Shown piece by piece: positions 1-12,187 of a stretch of 64,000 bases of DNA; positions within the stretch are counted from its first letter, which is position 1; each line of letters opens with the position of its first letter. This DNA comes from Rhizopus arrhizus (Eukaryota; Mucoromycota; Mucoromycetes; Mucorales; Rhizopodaceae). The notes under the pieces are model-generated. The model saw only the letters and a list, made by a program, of their open reading frames with translations. It made no database searches and had not been told where the DNA came from. The stretch lies in NCBI GenBank assembly GCA_024220505.1, contig JAKZZE010000025.1, positions 434,001-498,000 of the forward strand. The letters are read 5' to 3'. Position numbers and translations under genes: made by a program.

Positions 1-2489
1 ATCATCAAAGCAAACGACAAAAGTTAGATGTTCCTTTTCTGGTTCATACTTGATGCAAATCAGTACAAAATAAGTAAAAAAAGAACCAATAATAATAAAA
101 CGTTCCTACAAGGCTAATATCACGGCTTCAATTCATCCAAGGCAGTTATAAGCTTGCAAAGATTTAATAGAGCAGCTAATTTAAAATAAGTAAAAAATCC
201 TCTGAACTATTAATCAGTTGGTCTAAGCTTGGTGATAATTTGAGTGTACAAAGCCATATTTTTCTTTCTTAAATAATAATTCTGTCTATGAACCTAAACA
301 AACAATCGAATGAAAGCAGTAACGAAACTTTGTGGTATCAAGTTAAAACTCATGTGTAAATTATCATTAAGCCTCATTATGAAGCCATAGTATATGTAAA
401 GGAGCATTATATAGCAAAAAACTAATTTGAAAGCAGCAGGAAAATGGAACCCTCATGTTTTATTATTGCAATGAAATACAGCCATTTCTCTCTTATTTTT
501 ATTTTCTTGGTATGCTTACAAACTTGCCAAAATTTTCAGACAATAGGAACTGAAATGAAATGCTCAAGTACATCGAAAGACGTTATTTACTCTATTATGA
601 ACCATTTTGTGTGATTTTTTGAGGACAAAGTGGACAGTCAATTCGATGATGTACCAATAAAGAATAAAGGTTTATTGTAGTTACATCCATCTTTATATAG
701 TCACCTTAAAACATGCATCTTTATAGCAAATCGCCACACGATTCTATATTTTTTAAGCAGCTAATTAAGTCGTGTCTTTATTATAATGCGTTATATTCTT
801 CCTATATTTCTTCAGGGCAAAATGAATATTTATCACTTGGGGTACATATTTCAGAAAGTTTTACAATTTTTCATTGTCTGTGTCCAAAATGATAGGTAAA
901 ATTCATTAAAGATGAAGCAGAAGAGGGCGTGATAACATCATATACCTTTTATTTTTATGCACAAATAAATATGCTTGTAACAAAAAGAAGAGTAATATTT
1001 CAAAATAACCAAACCATCTTATGAACCAAAAATAATTATATGATTGCCATTGACACTGCTTTGAAGTTATTTAAAATCGCGAATTAATACGTAATATTTA
1101 TTTTGTAGCAATACGTTCGAGGCTTCATTGCTTATCAAATCCATGTCGATCAATCTTACCGTTGCTTGCATAGTTTATATGCTTGAATCAGTTTTTGTTT
1201 TATCCTACATACTTTGATTTGTTGATATTTTGTGTGCTTGGGTCAATTTGGTAATATAGTTTTTGATGATCAACTCAGCTATACTCATTTTATAGAATTT
1301 TTTAAGCCTTTTAGCAGTATGGATGGGACGAGACAATTTCGTCACAGCAAATAATTTTATGAGCTATTAGGTTAAATTGGAGCATGTTTATTGGGGGATT
1401 GCTATCTCTGTAAGTCAGTAATGTATAGGGTTTACTGTTAAGCATGGAATGCATCACTTTTAATATTTAGAAGCTTTTTTTTTAGTATTTCCATTGCGAT
1501 ATCTGTACCGATAACAAATGTATTAGGACACCAATGATGAACAAAGCAGATAAGAAAAAGAGCTCGCAAAATCAACAAGTTGCAGTTATAGCATTAAAAC
1601 CTGATTATAATGAATACTAATGATGGTAGGACATTTAGTTTTTTACGATTAATACAGGATACTAAATTGATATAAAGCATTATATGTGAAACTACCTCTC
1701 AATGACAGCAATTTTCCTATAATCATTAACGTCATAGAAGCACATCATTATTTAGTCTTTTTTTACTGAACGTTACCGCTGAGATTGAATTGTTTTTTTT
1801 ATATGGCCTCTTGACACTATATATTTATATTTTTTTTTCGTAGTTTTCTCTTTCTGATCATCTGAGCTTATTCATGAAACCAGAAGAAAACAAAACATGC
1901 TCAAATAACGAAACTCGCCGGTCTCAACTCTTATACAATCCGATTAATTTACAAAAAATGCTTTCGAAAAATATGATTTCCAAAAAAAAACCTTCACAGA
2001 ACTCAAAAGCCTTCACGCATACCCATTTTGGCTTCGAGAATTAAAAGAACGACGTTGCCAAGGCAGCAGAAACTAGTTGATGCTTTCAAAAAACTCGAAA
2101 TTTCTGTTGAAGAAAACATTCTTATTGATGAGTTGAATAGTAAATGATAACATTAAAAGATCTGAAGAATAAAGAAAAGGGAAGAATGTTTGAATTATTC
2201 AAAGTTTAAGTAAGTCTCTTCACTCTTTCTTTTTTTAATTGTAAAGAGACACAATAACAACATAGCCTATTGTTATATGTATCTTTTAGATGTAGTGGCG
2301 GATGAATATACTGGAAGAACAAATAACACAAACAATGTTTAGCGCCAAAATACTATTGAATTATATTAAAATGAGAAAGGGTATTAATGTATATATTACA
2401 GCAAAAATATTATAAAAAAGTGTACACACACAATATATATACAATACATATGTAAACAAGCAATGAAATGAAAGTTTTAAGATCGCATC
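1..2489. other. AT-rich intergenic stretch without a convincing gene
   Basis: I find no long open frame, no recognisable domain, no tRNA box pair and no repeat array here. The sequence is AT-rich with scattered short T and A runs, and stops are frequent in all frames. The only item worth recording is a 56-codon frame at 444-614, listed separately. The right edge is the 3' side of the RFX gene, which ends at 2490 on the minus strand. An expressed gene made of very short exons cannot be excluded by eye. Confidence 0.5.
444..614 (+). CDS. possible small secreted cysteine-containing peptide (speculative)
   Basis: A 56-residue frame runs from ATG 444 to TGA 612-614. After an alternative Met at residue 10 it has a short polar start, then a hydrophobic run (SLIFIFLVCLQTC), which looks like a signal peptide followed by a small-side-chain/Cys cleavage region. 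The remaining ~30 residues hold one more cysteine. The frame is short, has no family I recognise, and sits alone in AT-rich intergenic DNA, where such frames arise by chance. I record it because of the signal-like N-terminus only. No intron or promoter evidence supports it. Confidence 0.13.
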   Translation: MEPSCFIIAMKYSHFSLIFIFLVCLQTCQNFQTIGTEMKCSSTSKDVIYSIMNHFV

Positions 2490-4511
2490 TTAAACGTGAC
2501 TATCCTTGTTACTAGATGACGAAGGAGAAGTGAAAATATCCGTATGAGAAGGAATTGAAGTTGCAACAGATGATGATTCTGATTGCTGAACTAATTTCTG
2601 CTGCCTCATTAACCAATAGTTGATTTGAGCAATATTTTCTTCTACAAGATAAAGCGTATATTCATCAAGAAATAAGCGAAGTGTATGAAATGAACCTGTA
2701 TATGCAGAGATAAATATACTAATAATTAATCAAATTTCAACTTACCAAAACTATGAGCATTTTGACGTGCTAAATCCTTCATAATAAGGGAAGCATAGTA
2801 AGTCCATTTTAAAAGAAATTGCTTTGCTTGAGAAAGATAATGATTTGCATCATTCGGAGAAGACTTTAAGGGATGATTAGACCAAGAAATAGACGTATTT
2901 GTAAAAGATAATGTTACCGGTGTGAACTTATTTAAATAATTATCAACTACATTTGAAGTCCAATGCATCCAGTGTTCAAGATTTGGATTGATAGTTAATA
3001 AACCAAAAATTTCCTGATTTACTTTACAAATGATGTTATTCAAAAGCGAATAAAAAGTAAAAATGTTACTTACAAATATGTCTAACCTCTGAAATATTAC
3101 AATCACAAACCCATAATGTTTGATCCAAAAGACCATCAAAATCAAAATGCTCCCAGTCCTTTCTCATTGCCGATAAATGCTCCGGCATGTTCAAGATCGC
3201 CGAAGCAGTTTGTGCTGCCTGGTTTAATGAAAGATGTCTTCTAAATTTGGCAGCAAAGATACGAGCAACTATATGATATTTTTCATTAGTATTGAACAAA
3301 GGGTATGTGTATGAGTGCTTTTGTACCATCGAGTTTCTTTTGGTAAAAATTAACTGGAAATGAAGAAACATAGGTATCAATCAATCCGGCTAATTCACGG
3401 GTAAAGGCTCTCAAAGTGATCATCATTCTTTGACTCAAAGGATGGTTAACAGAAGGAAGGAATCTTTCAATTATCATCTACAATTTATATATGTAAGTAT
3501 ATTAGTATATATTACATGTAACAATGCTCACATCATAGAACAGACTATCATATCTCCAAACAGCTTCAGTTACTTCAGGAATATCGCGTATCAAGAATTG
3601 ATATTGTTCAAGCATGTGTTCATAAAACAAGCTCATTGTTTGATTCATCCTTTCCACTTGATGAGCGTTAATTAAATTAAGTATTTGTTGACAATGTGCT
3701 TCGTAAGCAGAGATGAAAGAGCTGAGCGTGTTATCGAAATCATTGCTGAATGGATACGATATAATGGTTGGCTTTACAAAGGAAGGTACATACATCGAAA
3801 TAGAAGAATCCAATAAATTAGGGGCAGTGATAGAGGGATTTATATTAGAACTTGATCTATCATCAAATAGTCTTGAGCTATTACCCTCTGTCCTGGCCAA
3901 AATTGGATCATTTCTAGTGTAATAAATATATAAGTGATAAATAAATTAAAAAAAGAAAGGTTTACGTTTGATGGGCTTCAGTACTTGCTCTTACACGTAT
4001 ACCACAATAATGATATTTTGATTGACCTCTGACCCCTAATCGCCTCGTCTTTAACTCTGGAAATACAATCCTAATTAATTTGCCAAACGTAGCTGAATTG
4101 ACAGGTACCAAATGACGGGCAATACAATGGGCTTTATAATGTTCATACATATTTCTTCTAGGCACATTGTGATCTCTCTCTTGAACATAGTTATCCCTCA
4201 CCCTATTTTAGTGTTATTACTTTATCAATTGGCGCTTTTGTTAACACAAACCATGCAGTAACGTGCATGCTTGCTTCTCTGTCTGACATAATGTTGGGAT
4301 CCAGTACATCACTTTCATTGTCATTATTGTTATGAGCAACTCGACTACTATTCCCATTATTGTTACTACTACCAACAGCATTGCTGCTATGCTGTTCTTC
4401 CTCTGTTCATTAGCAACATTAATAATAATAAAAAAAGTAACCAATAATACTAGAAACACACAAACCTTGTCGTTCTTCTGTCTCAATTGAAGGACGTCCA
4501 GTGGGTAACAT
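2490..4511 (-). CDS. RFX-family DNA-binding transcription factor
   Basis: Eight exons (4511-4466, 4402-4252, 4202-3966, 3913-3532, 3477-3327, 3268-3074, 3021-2746, 2695-2490) join in frame to 547 residues. Exon 1 supplies a 15-residue start, exon 2 an Asn/Ser-rich acidic linker, and the end of exon 2 plus exon 3 the RFX winged-helix domain. Its hallmarks are readable: NVPRRNMYEHYKAHC, PVNSATFGKLIR, TRRLGVRGQSKYHYCGIR. In the family this winged helix binds X-box DNA through its wing; fungal members (Sak1/Crt1-like) are often repressors of DNA-damage or morphogenesis genes. The ~350 residues after it are mostly helical and match the position of the conserved RFX B/C/dimerisation region, but I assign that by position, not by motif. 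Residues near the stop are Ser/Gln-rich. Introns are 49-63 nt. Family assignment is firm; target genes are unknown. Confidence 0.9.
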
Positions 4512-4603
4512 TCTTGTAAATAAAGAAAGCTGTTTAAACCTTTTTTTGTGCGCGTACAGATATATAAAAAGCTTCTTTTAAAGAAAAATGCAATAAAATG
4601 TTA

Positions 4604-4604
<1 letters not shown>

Positions 4605-4644
<40 letters not shown>
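4605..4644. repeat. poly(A) homopolymer, 40 nt
   Basis: An uninterrupted run of A lies about 100 bp upstream of the RFX start codon (in RFX orientation a poly(T) run). Such poly(dA:dT) tracts are common nucleosome-excluding elements in fungal promoters; here that role is inference. Exact length is unreliable in assemblies. Confidence 0.85.
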
Positions 4645-4646
<2 letters not shown>

Positions 4647-7076
4647 AATAGACGGAGTATACATAACAATTGATCAAGACAAGAACTTGATATATTAATT
4701 ATTTAGACAAGAGGAAACAAAATACGTATGCTAATATCTTTTTTAAATATAATAGCAGCCACTAAAAAGGCTTTTTTTTATCGTAATACGATGTATTTGA
4801 CAACCTTTTAACCTATACAATGTGCACATAGACTTTATAGAATGCATAAACAATCTTTAAATAAAAGAGCTGACAGTAAAAATAAGTGATTTGACTAACG
4901 GAAAAAAATAATACTTGAGCTGAACTGTTTTGAAGTAAATAAACAAGAGGTTTCAAGAATTCAGCAACCAAAATAGAGTTTATTTTATAAAGTGTTCAAA
5001 GCATTCTACATATATAATACTTCATACATCTAATTATAGCCTATTCCAAGTTGACCTGGCTCCATACAGGGTTTCATTCCATCACCTGTGGCTCTATATT
5101 AGTTAATATAACCATAATCTGGTCCCAACCTCTTGCTATGAATGCTTTTGTGGTGCTCATCATATACCCAATGGAATTCAGGATTCTGCCAGTTTTTCTT
5201 TTGAAACAAAGTATATTGATTGTTGTAGTTACGATCGTGATTGAAGAAGCCAATGACCCTTCCAGACTAAACACTGACAGTGCGTTCCCTTTCATGAAAA
5301 TAACATACCTTCTTGTCTTCTTAATCGTCATCGGTCTTGTTTTTGAGGACGACAGAAGCTTTAACATTAACGCTATTTTTCTGAGCATCAACATATTGGT
5401 CATATGTTTTGTTCTTCAAATGAAAATGCTCGTTTCATTCCATTACTTCTATAAATTCAAGTGTTTGATATAGACATGCTCTTTTTTTAGGAAATCATAT
5501 TTAATATTTTACTTGATTTATGAATAACTATGAAAATGACGAACTATCCCTGCTTACTTGGTAAAGAAGAGGTTTAAACAGCAAGTTAAATATTTTAACC
5601 ACTTTTAATGTTGATGAACATTCTACCTGCCAATTAATCACCAGATATAGCCACCGCACACTGTTTTAGCTTAAAATATAGAAGAGTGACCTGGAATTCA
5701 ACAAACGTGAGAAGCATATCGATATGGCATATACATTTTAAGAATAATGACAAGAAAAATCTGGCTACTTTGTGTACTATTACGCAAGGAAGCCCAAGTT
5801 AAAATGTGTATCAATTGATCTTGTAATAATCTTTGAGCTTTATATACCAACTATCCTAGATATATGATACGAAACTAGAAACAACATAAGCTTTATACTT
5901 TGAGTGCTTGCAATGTAAAGCTTTGAGTAAACAACGAACTGACAATGGCTGATATGTATTGTTGCAAAATATCCACATAATTCAGTACTTCTATTACATA
6001 CTCATACAGTATACTGTACTGAACTTTAATAAAAACATTTTGTATTTAATAAATAGCAAATGTTGAACTTTGCTTGATTCTTTTTTGTCAATGATTTAAG
6101 TCATATCAATCAATGCACTTCTGTATATCTAGGCAGCCTTTGGTGCCAATTACATTTCTGGCATATCAGCAATCACAGCAAGGCATCGCTTGTAATATAG
6201 CAAGTAAATATAATACACAGAATAGGAAACATATGGCTGATATGTTTTGTAAACCTTCATAACACATTTTATCTCTTGAGCTCTTATGTGTAATGATTAA
6301 ATCCGTTTAACGAATGTGTGCTATTCAGATAAATTCTTTTGTGATCCAAAAAAACCACATCTATAAAATTACTGGGATAAGCCGATAAGAAGACTAGAGT
6401 TTTATGCGTTAACAAAGTGTCTTTTACTTTATGTTAAATTAAATTCACTAGTTCATCATATTCTACCAAACTTGTAATATCAAACTTACTTTTAACGCTC
6501 TTTAATTTCTTTACAACTAAAAATCTTTATTCACAAACATTACTTTTTATCAGTCTATATAACAACAAAAAATTTTAGGGTTTTGCTTTTCTACATCATA
6601 ATCTTTATAAAAGATATTAGGGCTTTTGATGATTGATGGTAATAAATCTGCTGTTTGAAATGTGATATAATGCAGCCACTGGCTTCTATTAAGTGAGTAG
6701 TCATCACTTTTTGACTTATAGTGTTATAAATCATTATCAATAAACAACTGAGATATTGATTTCAAGTTTAGATTTCATGCACCAATTTGAAGAAACCCTA
6801 AATGTGAAAGATAGGATAGTGGAATAATTTTAAAGTTCTGTTCAAAATAAAAGAATTTGTAGGATTATAAAGCAACTTGCTTATTTAAAAGAAAAATAAA
6901 ATTGTAAAATGTAGAAGACTCTTTCGAAAAAAAAGAAGGCCGGTGGTTTGTTTTTTCGATACATTTCTACAATCACCAATTTCCTTACGCTTTCTATAAT
7001 TTTATTGAAACTAAATCAAGGAGCGTGTCTTTATAAAAATTACTATTTAAATACAAACGTGGTTTATCTTTTGAAT
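4645..7076. other. intergenic region between RFX gene and M18 peptidase gene
   Basis: About 2.4 kb with no intact gene. The one stretch with coding character is 5040-5403, listed as a possible relic. The rest has dense stops, repeated ATA/TAT runs and no recognisable RNA gene or transposon end. It separates two genes on the same (minus) strand: the 3' end of the peptidase lies at 7077 and the 5' side of the RFX gene at 4511. Confidence 0.5.
5040..5403 (-). pseudogene. possible decayed coding segment, family unknown
   Basis: On the minus strand one frame reads as a polar, protein-like sequence rich in His, Asn, Tyr and Trp, for example FHWVYDEHHKSIHSKRLG and NQYTLFQKKNWQNPEFHW, but it carries in-frame stops and no start, and I cannot place consistent introns. 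The complementary plus-strand frame at 5051-5473 is open for 140 codons but is almost purely hydrophobic, which is what the antisense of a polar coding sequence looks like; I therefore take the minus strand as the likelier ancestral reading. I do not recognise the family. Confidence 0.22.
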
Positions 7077-8969
7077 TCAATCCACAATCACTTTAGCGTC
7101 AATATGCGGGAACAGTTCAAAAAAGGACTTTAACAGATCAATACCATGCTTGACATCATCCACACCACCAGTTTCTCTAATAGAATGCATACTCAACTGT
7201 GGGTTACCAACATCTATGTAAAACATTAGTTTTTATATACTAGTTCATCGCTCTTTTCTTCCTACCAACTGTACGAAGTCCTAATTTTGCACTCAACATA
7301 GGACCAATAGTAGATCCACATGGAGAGTCATTACGAACAACGAATTCCTTATAAAATAAAGAATCTGAGCATCAGTATCATTATATAGTGTATGTGTCTT
7401 ACTTGAATGGGGATATTCTTTTGACGTGCAATTTCACGTAAAATTAAACTTGTAGGAGCAGTAGTTGCATATCGCTAATGTAATTTGTTATTCAACGAGT
7501 TGCAAAATAACTATGATTTTTATATTACCTGGTTTGCATTGATTTTAATAACCGTTCCTTTATGCATCTGTGGACGGTGGTTCTCTTCATATTTATCTCT
7601 AAATACACCTAGTGTCAGTAAACTATGCTATACTGGATATTATCCTCATCATTACGCGTAATTGGGATGTACAGCATGCGCCATATCAGCGCTGATCAGC
7701 ATACTTTTATGAATCGCTTGCTCAAAAGTAATCTTGGTATTTATCGAGGGTTTCATGGAGGCTACAATCCTTTCCATAGTAGAGGGTAACAAACTTGAAT
7801 TGGCGCCATGAGCGGTTGTGCTTCCAACTTCTTCATTATCAAAGAGTGAAACCAGTCGTATGTTATTTTCTTCTTGAATACCGTCAGACTCAATCAAAGC
7901 CATCAGAGCACAGTAAGTCATGCCAAGATTATCCAGTCTTGCAGAATAAATGAATTCATTGTAAGCGCCTCCTAAGATAGCTGGCTGTGTATCGAAAAGG
8001 CACAATTCAAAGTCGTGGATTTGATTCACTATAAAGAAAAGAATAAGTACTTTCTCTCTCTTTCTCTACTATGCCTTCAATACCTTCTATTTTCATTTTT
8101 TCTGCCAACATGTGCATCAACGCCGGATGATGCTTGCTTGGCTCTTCATCAGTTCCCTTTTTTTGATTTAGCACACTGAATAAGATAAAGCTTGTGAGCA
8201 AATGACTAAGGATCAAGTAAAGGAACTTACGATTTTGCTGTTGTGGCCAAGATGGGAACTAGATGGTTTTCTTTATTAAATTTGAATGCATCATTCACTG
8301 AACCATCCAAATGTATAGCTAAAGTAGGTACGCGTAATATAGGTCTATTAAGCAAATCACTAAGTACCTAGCCTTTTCCTCCTTCCTTCCTTTGACTTAC
8401 TTTTTAATATGAACAAGAGAATGATGAAAAGTACCATCATGCTTTTCAACCATCACACGTCCAGCGATACCCAAATCGCGATCAAACCAAGTATGCCAAA
8501 TACCTCCACCATACAACTGAACACCCACTTCTAAATACCCTTGCTGTTCCTTTTTGCTCACCGGTTTGACTTTCAAACAAGGCGAATCGGTATGCGCACC
8601 CACGATCGAGAACCCACCTTGACCGACCTGGAATTGTCCTCCGACAATAAAGGCGACAATCGAAGAACCATTGCGCGTAAAATAATATTTTCCCTTCTTT
8701 TTTAAATGCCATTGCTGCTTTTCATTAATCTTTTCGAACCCTGCTTTCTCTAAACGAACAGAGGCTTCGTGGACAGCATGAAAGGGGGAAGGGGAAGCGT
8801 TTAGGAAATGAATGAAGTCAAGTGCTTCCTTGGGTGCTGCAGTGTGTGTTGAATGGTCAAGTTTATGGTCGGAACCAATCACGGTCGAAGTGGTCATGCT
8901 TGACGCCATGCTTGGCTTTTTTTTGAGTGAACATGAAAGTCGTTTAAATAAGCTGCTGCAGCCAACCAT
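7077..8969 (-). CDS. aspartyl aminopeptidase, peptidase family M18
   Basis: Eight exons (8969-8401, 8344-8231, 8175-8084, 8028-7656, 7598-7529, 7474-7403, 7347-7266, 7213-7077) give 502 residues, the usual size for M18. These cytosolic dodecamers remove N-terminal Asp or Glu from peptides using two metal ions. Visible signatures are [13 protein letters not shown] (metal-binding His/Asp), FDNEEVGS (catalytic and metal-binding Glu pair), [13 protein letters not shown] (metal-binding Asp and active-site His) and the C-terminal [10 protein letters not shown], which contributes the last metal ligand His. It resembles yeast Ape4 and human DNPEP. The first ~45 residues are Ser/Thr/Lys-rich and precede the conserved start ([19 protein letters not shown]), so a start at the second Met (residue 21) is possible. 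A TATATAAA-like run lies just upstream of the chosen ATG. Confidence 0.93.
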
Positions 8970-9029
8970 ATGTTTTTTTATATAGAAAAAAAAGAAAAAA
9001 AAAGTGAAAGATAAGAAATTGCCTTTTTT

Positions 9030-11570
9030 TTATTCTGAGTGACCAAAACTAGCGGGGTTACTATGTTGATGAGAAGAATACTCATGAATGATATGTGGTG
9101 CTTGTGAACGCTCAAGATGTTGAATAGGAATATGATCCAATTCAATCAATTTAGCGCATTCTAGTATTAACAAGGATCTATACACTTTTCTCCTCATCTT
9201 CCAGTGATCATTGAGTGCTTGAAGATATGCTTCATCTTGTGCTTGCCATTCACTATCTTGTGCTGTGGTTAGATAAGGTGAAATGGCAGCCTCACCCTTA
9301 TTGTCCGAATTGTTCAACAGTTGACGATCTCCTTGCATAAGGGATACATTGATGGGACAATAAAGATTACTAGAAATAGGGTTTTGTCTTTTGTCTATGG
9401 GGTGAGTTGACAGTTTTTCTTTCTTTTTTTTTTTCTTATTATTATTTGACTTACCTTAAATCCAAGTAATTCAAATTCTTTAATTGCTTCACTACAGCAA
9501 TGACTTCGTTTAGGCTTGTAATTCGATTATCAATTAAGATGAGCTTTCGAAGGTATTTCAATTTTCTCAAGGGACGAATATCAGCAATTCGATTAGCGCT
9601 CAAGTACAAAGTGCCTAGATTAGGCATTTGTTTACTGAAACTTGCTGGTAGTTCTTCTATATCAGTTGCACACAGCTCAAGATATTCTAGTGAATAAAAG
9701 TCAACCATTTGCCGTAAGCTGCGAAATGGACTTCCAGACAGATATAATTTTCGAGTGCCACGTAAATATTGTATGTTGATTTCACTATAAACAAGATAAG
9801 TATACCTCACAAACTAAAATATGCTCTTATATTTACACTTTAATTTTTCCTTGATCTCTCAAAGAGAATGATTCCAATCTCTTTGTACAGCCAGCACCCA
9901 CGATTCTTTCAATTTGGTTATCGTCCAAATAAAGTATCCTGATATCTGGAAACATGGACATATCGATTGATTTCAATCTATTGAAGCTGAACTTGAGTTT
10001 ACACAACCTTTCCATGGGCCGAGTCAGTTGAATTACTTTAATATCATTATGATCTGTAAAGAATACTAGGTTGACTTTTTCTTTCTTTTCAGGTGCAAAT
10101 TAAGGTTGAAGCTTACCAAGATTTAGTTCTCTTAAACCGGTTAAAGATTCTATTGACTCGAGGCTTTCTATTCGATTAAAGGATAAATCTAAGCTTTCCA
10201 AACAGTGGTTACTATAAAAAGAGGGTTACACATGAGCTAAACAATGGAGATGGCCCCTCCTTTTTTGAAACTTACTTGAACCCCTCAAAATCCGTTAGAC
10301 GGCGAATATTATTCGATTTTAGCGATAAAATCGCAAGTCCTTCCAAAGAATGAAATGATTTACATGACTTTATAAAGTTGTGAGCAACATCTAATGTTCT
10401 TAATGATTTTAATTGAGTTAGATCATCGAATTGACTGAGATGATTGTGTGATAAATAGAGTCGCTGAAGTTTCTCAAGTCGCTTTAAATCAATTGAAATA
10501 AGCCTATAGATGAAATGAGCAACATGTATACGAGTGGTAAAACATGCAACACTTTACTTGTTATCAGTAGCATACAAGTGACAAAGTGTCTCTGGTAAAC
10601 CGGATAGCTGCGTTAATTCATTGTGTGACCTAAATCATGCAAAAAAAAAAAAAAAAAAAATTAACAAACGAGTACAAAAAATATTGGCTGCTTACACTTT
10701 AAGCTTTTCAAGCAGTGGAAAACACAACCTCAAATCGTTCAATGCGGTGATTCCTTGTCGATTCAAGTTTAAACTTTTCAACTTGTAGCATTCAGTGATT
10801 GAACAAGACTTTTCGATTTCCAAATAAATTCCTGCTAAAAATTCTTCTTCACTCGTCTGAATACATTTAGACAATGTCTTTTTGTTGATGTCTGGTGTCC
10901 TTTTTTGTTCTTCCTCAGTTTGTTTGATCTCTACAGGAGGTTGCTTGTGTTCTGTTAATATCGGTTTCTTCTTTTTCATCACTCTTGTTTTGTTTTGTTC
11001 ATCCATCATTGGTTCAGCTGCTCTCTGTCGTATTGGGGTTATTGATTTACTAGGATCTTCAAAAGAAGACTTTGTTCGTTTAATGGTCGAATCGGGTGCA
11101 TGATTCGGTTGAAGGTGAGGATCGAATTTGAATGTAAAGTCACTACTTGCAGGAGGTCGTAGGGTTGCTGTATTCTTTTCATATTGCTTCAACGTTTGAC
11201 CTGTCTTTGTATCACCAATTGCCGTGAGTGGATCCAAATAGGGCATGGATGGACCTTGTGTCGGGTTGCTTTGCCACTGAGCCTTCTTATCAGCAGAGGA
11301 CTCTCTTGTTTCAGGTTGTTCAGAAGACATGATAAATAAAGGAAAAGATGGGGAAATGGTTGAATCGGGCTGTTTATATAAGGACTGATATATTATGGGT
11401 TCATTATGATAATCGATATAGAGTGCTTCATTATGAGAGTGACTGTTGACTTGCTCATCTATTACAATGTCATTATTAGACACGATATTAAATCGATCAA
11501 AATTTAGCGCTAACTTTTTCGTTAATGAAGATTGTGATGGTTCTACTATTTGCCATTCTTCTTGTTGCAT
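9030..11570 (-). CDS. leucine-rich repeat protein, Cdc11/Nud1-like spindle-pole scaffold
   Basis: Seven exons (11570-10696, 10629-10558, 10503-10276, 10211-10117, 10053-9837, 9784-9455, 9369-9030) give 718 residues. Residues 1-~250 are polar and low-complexity with many Ser/Thr-Pro and Lys-Glu stretches. From ~255 to ~600 there are tandem LRRs of the SDS22-like type (LKSLNLNRQGI, LQRLYLSHNHL, LESLDLSFNRI, LYLDDNQIE, LGTLYLSANRI). A FSLRDQG turn and a C-terminal cap (HWKMRRKVYRSLLILECAKLIELD) match the layout of yeast Nud1 and fission-yeast Cdc11, which anchor the mitotic-exit/septation network at the spindle pole body. The LRR call is certain; the Cdc11/Nud1 call rests on architecture and the cap and is my inference. 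Near the N-terminus EEWQIVEP fits a W-x-x-hydrophobic (LIR-like) pattern, which may be chance. Confidence 0.75.
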
Positions 11571-12187
11571 AATAAATAAAGGTCAAGTTGTGTAATAAAA
11601 ATAAGAAAAAGGAACGTTAAAGCAAAAAAGAAAGATATAAAAAAAGGGGGGAAAGAAGGCACAAGTGTAAATTTCACCTTTGTTTTACTGCTTTTGTTAC
11701 TGTTTGCAAAACACCATTTTTAAAACAGCGATATCATTTCTAAGATATGCACCCTACGTGTGATTTGAAATACATAGCGAAAAGTTAAAAGCAAAAAAAA
11801 AAGTTTCATTCTAGTTATGTAGTGTATCCAAACGAAGAGTTTTTTTTAACTCTTGGTATACATGTATGGTATTATTTGAACTAGGTAGGTTTATTTGTTT
11901 AAAGATCTTGCAAATGCATGCTTGTTTAAAGTCCGTTGCAAACATCTACTTTTGTAAATAAGCCCAAGCATTACTTGATATTTACTTTAAATCCCCTTTC
12001 TAGAAGAAAAACTTGTGAGCTAAAGTATTTTATCAGATATACTAATGATGTTCCTATTTAATAACATAGCAATACACATAAGATTATAGAACATCCATAT
12101 TATCATTAAATAAGTCCAAGCCACATTTTAGATTTTAAATCACTTGAAAAATTTCTTGCTTTTTTTTTCTTTTAAATAAACCTAAAC
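11571..12187. promoter_or_regulatory. divergent promoter region between LRR gene and PheRS beta gene
   Basis: The LRR gene starts at 11570 going left and the tRNA synthetase gene at 12188 going right, so these 617 bp must hold both promoters. I see A-rich and T-rich runs but no TATA box or operator that I can defend. No ORF of note lies inside. Confidence 0.55.
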
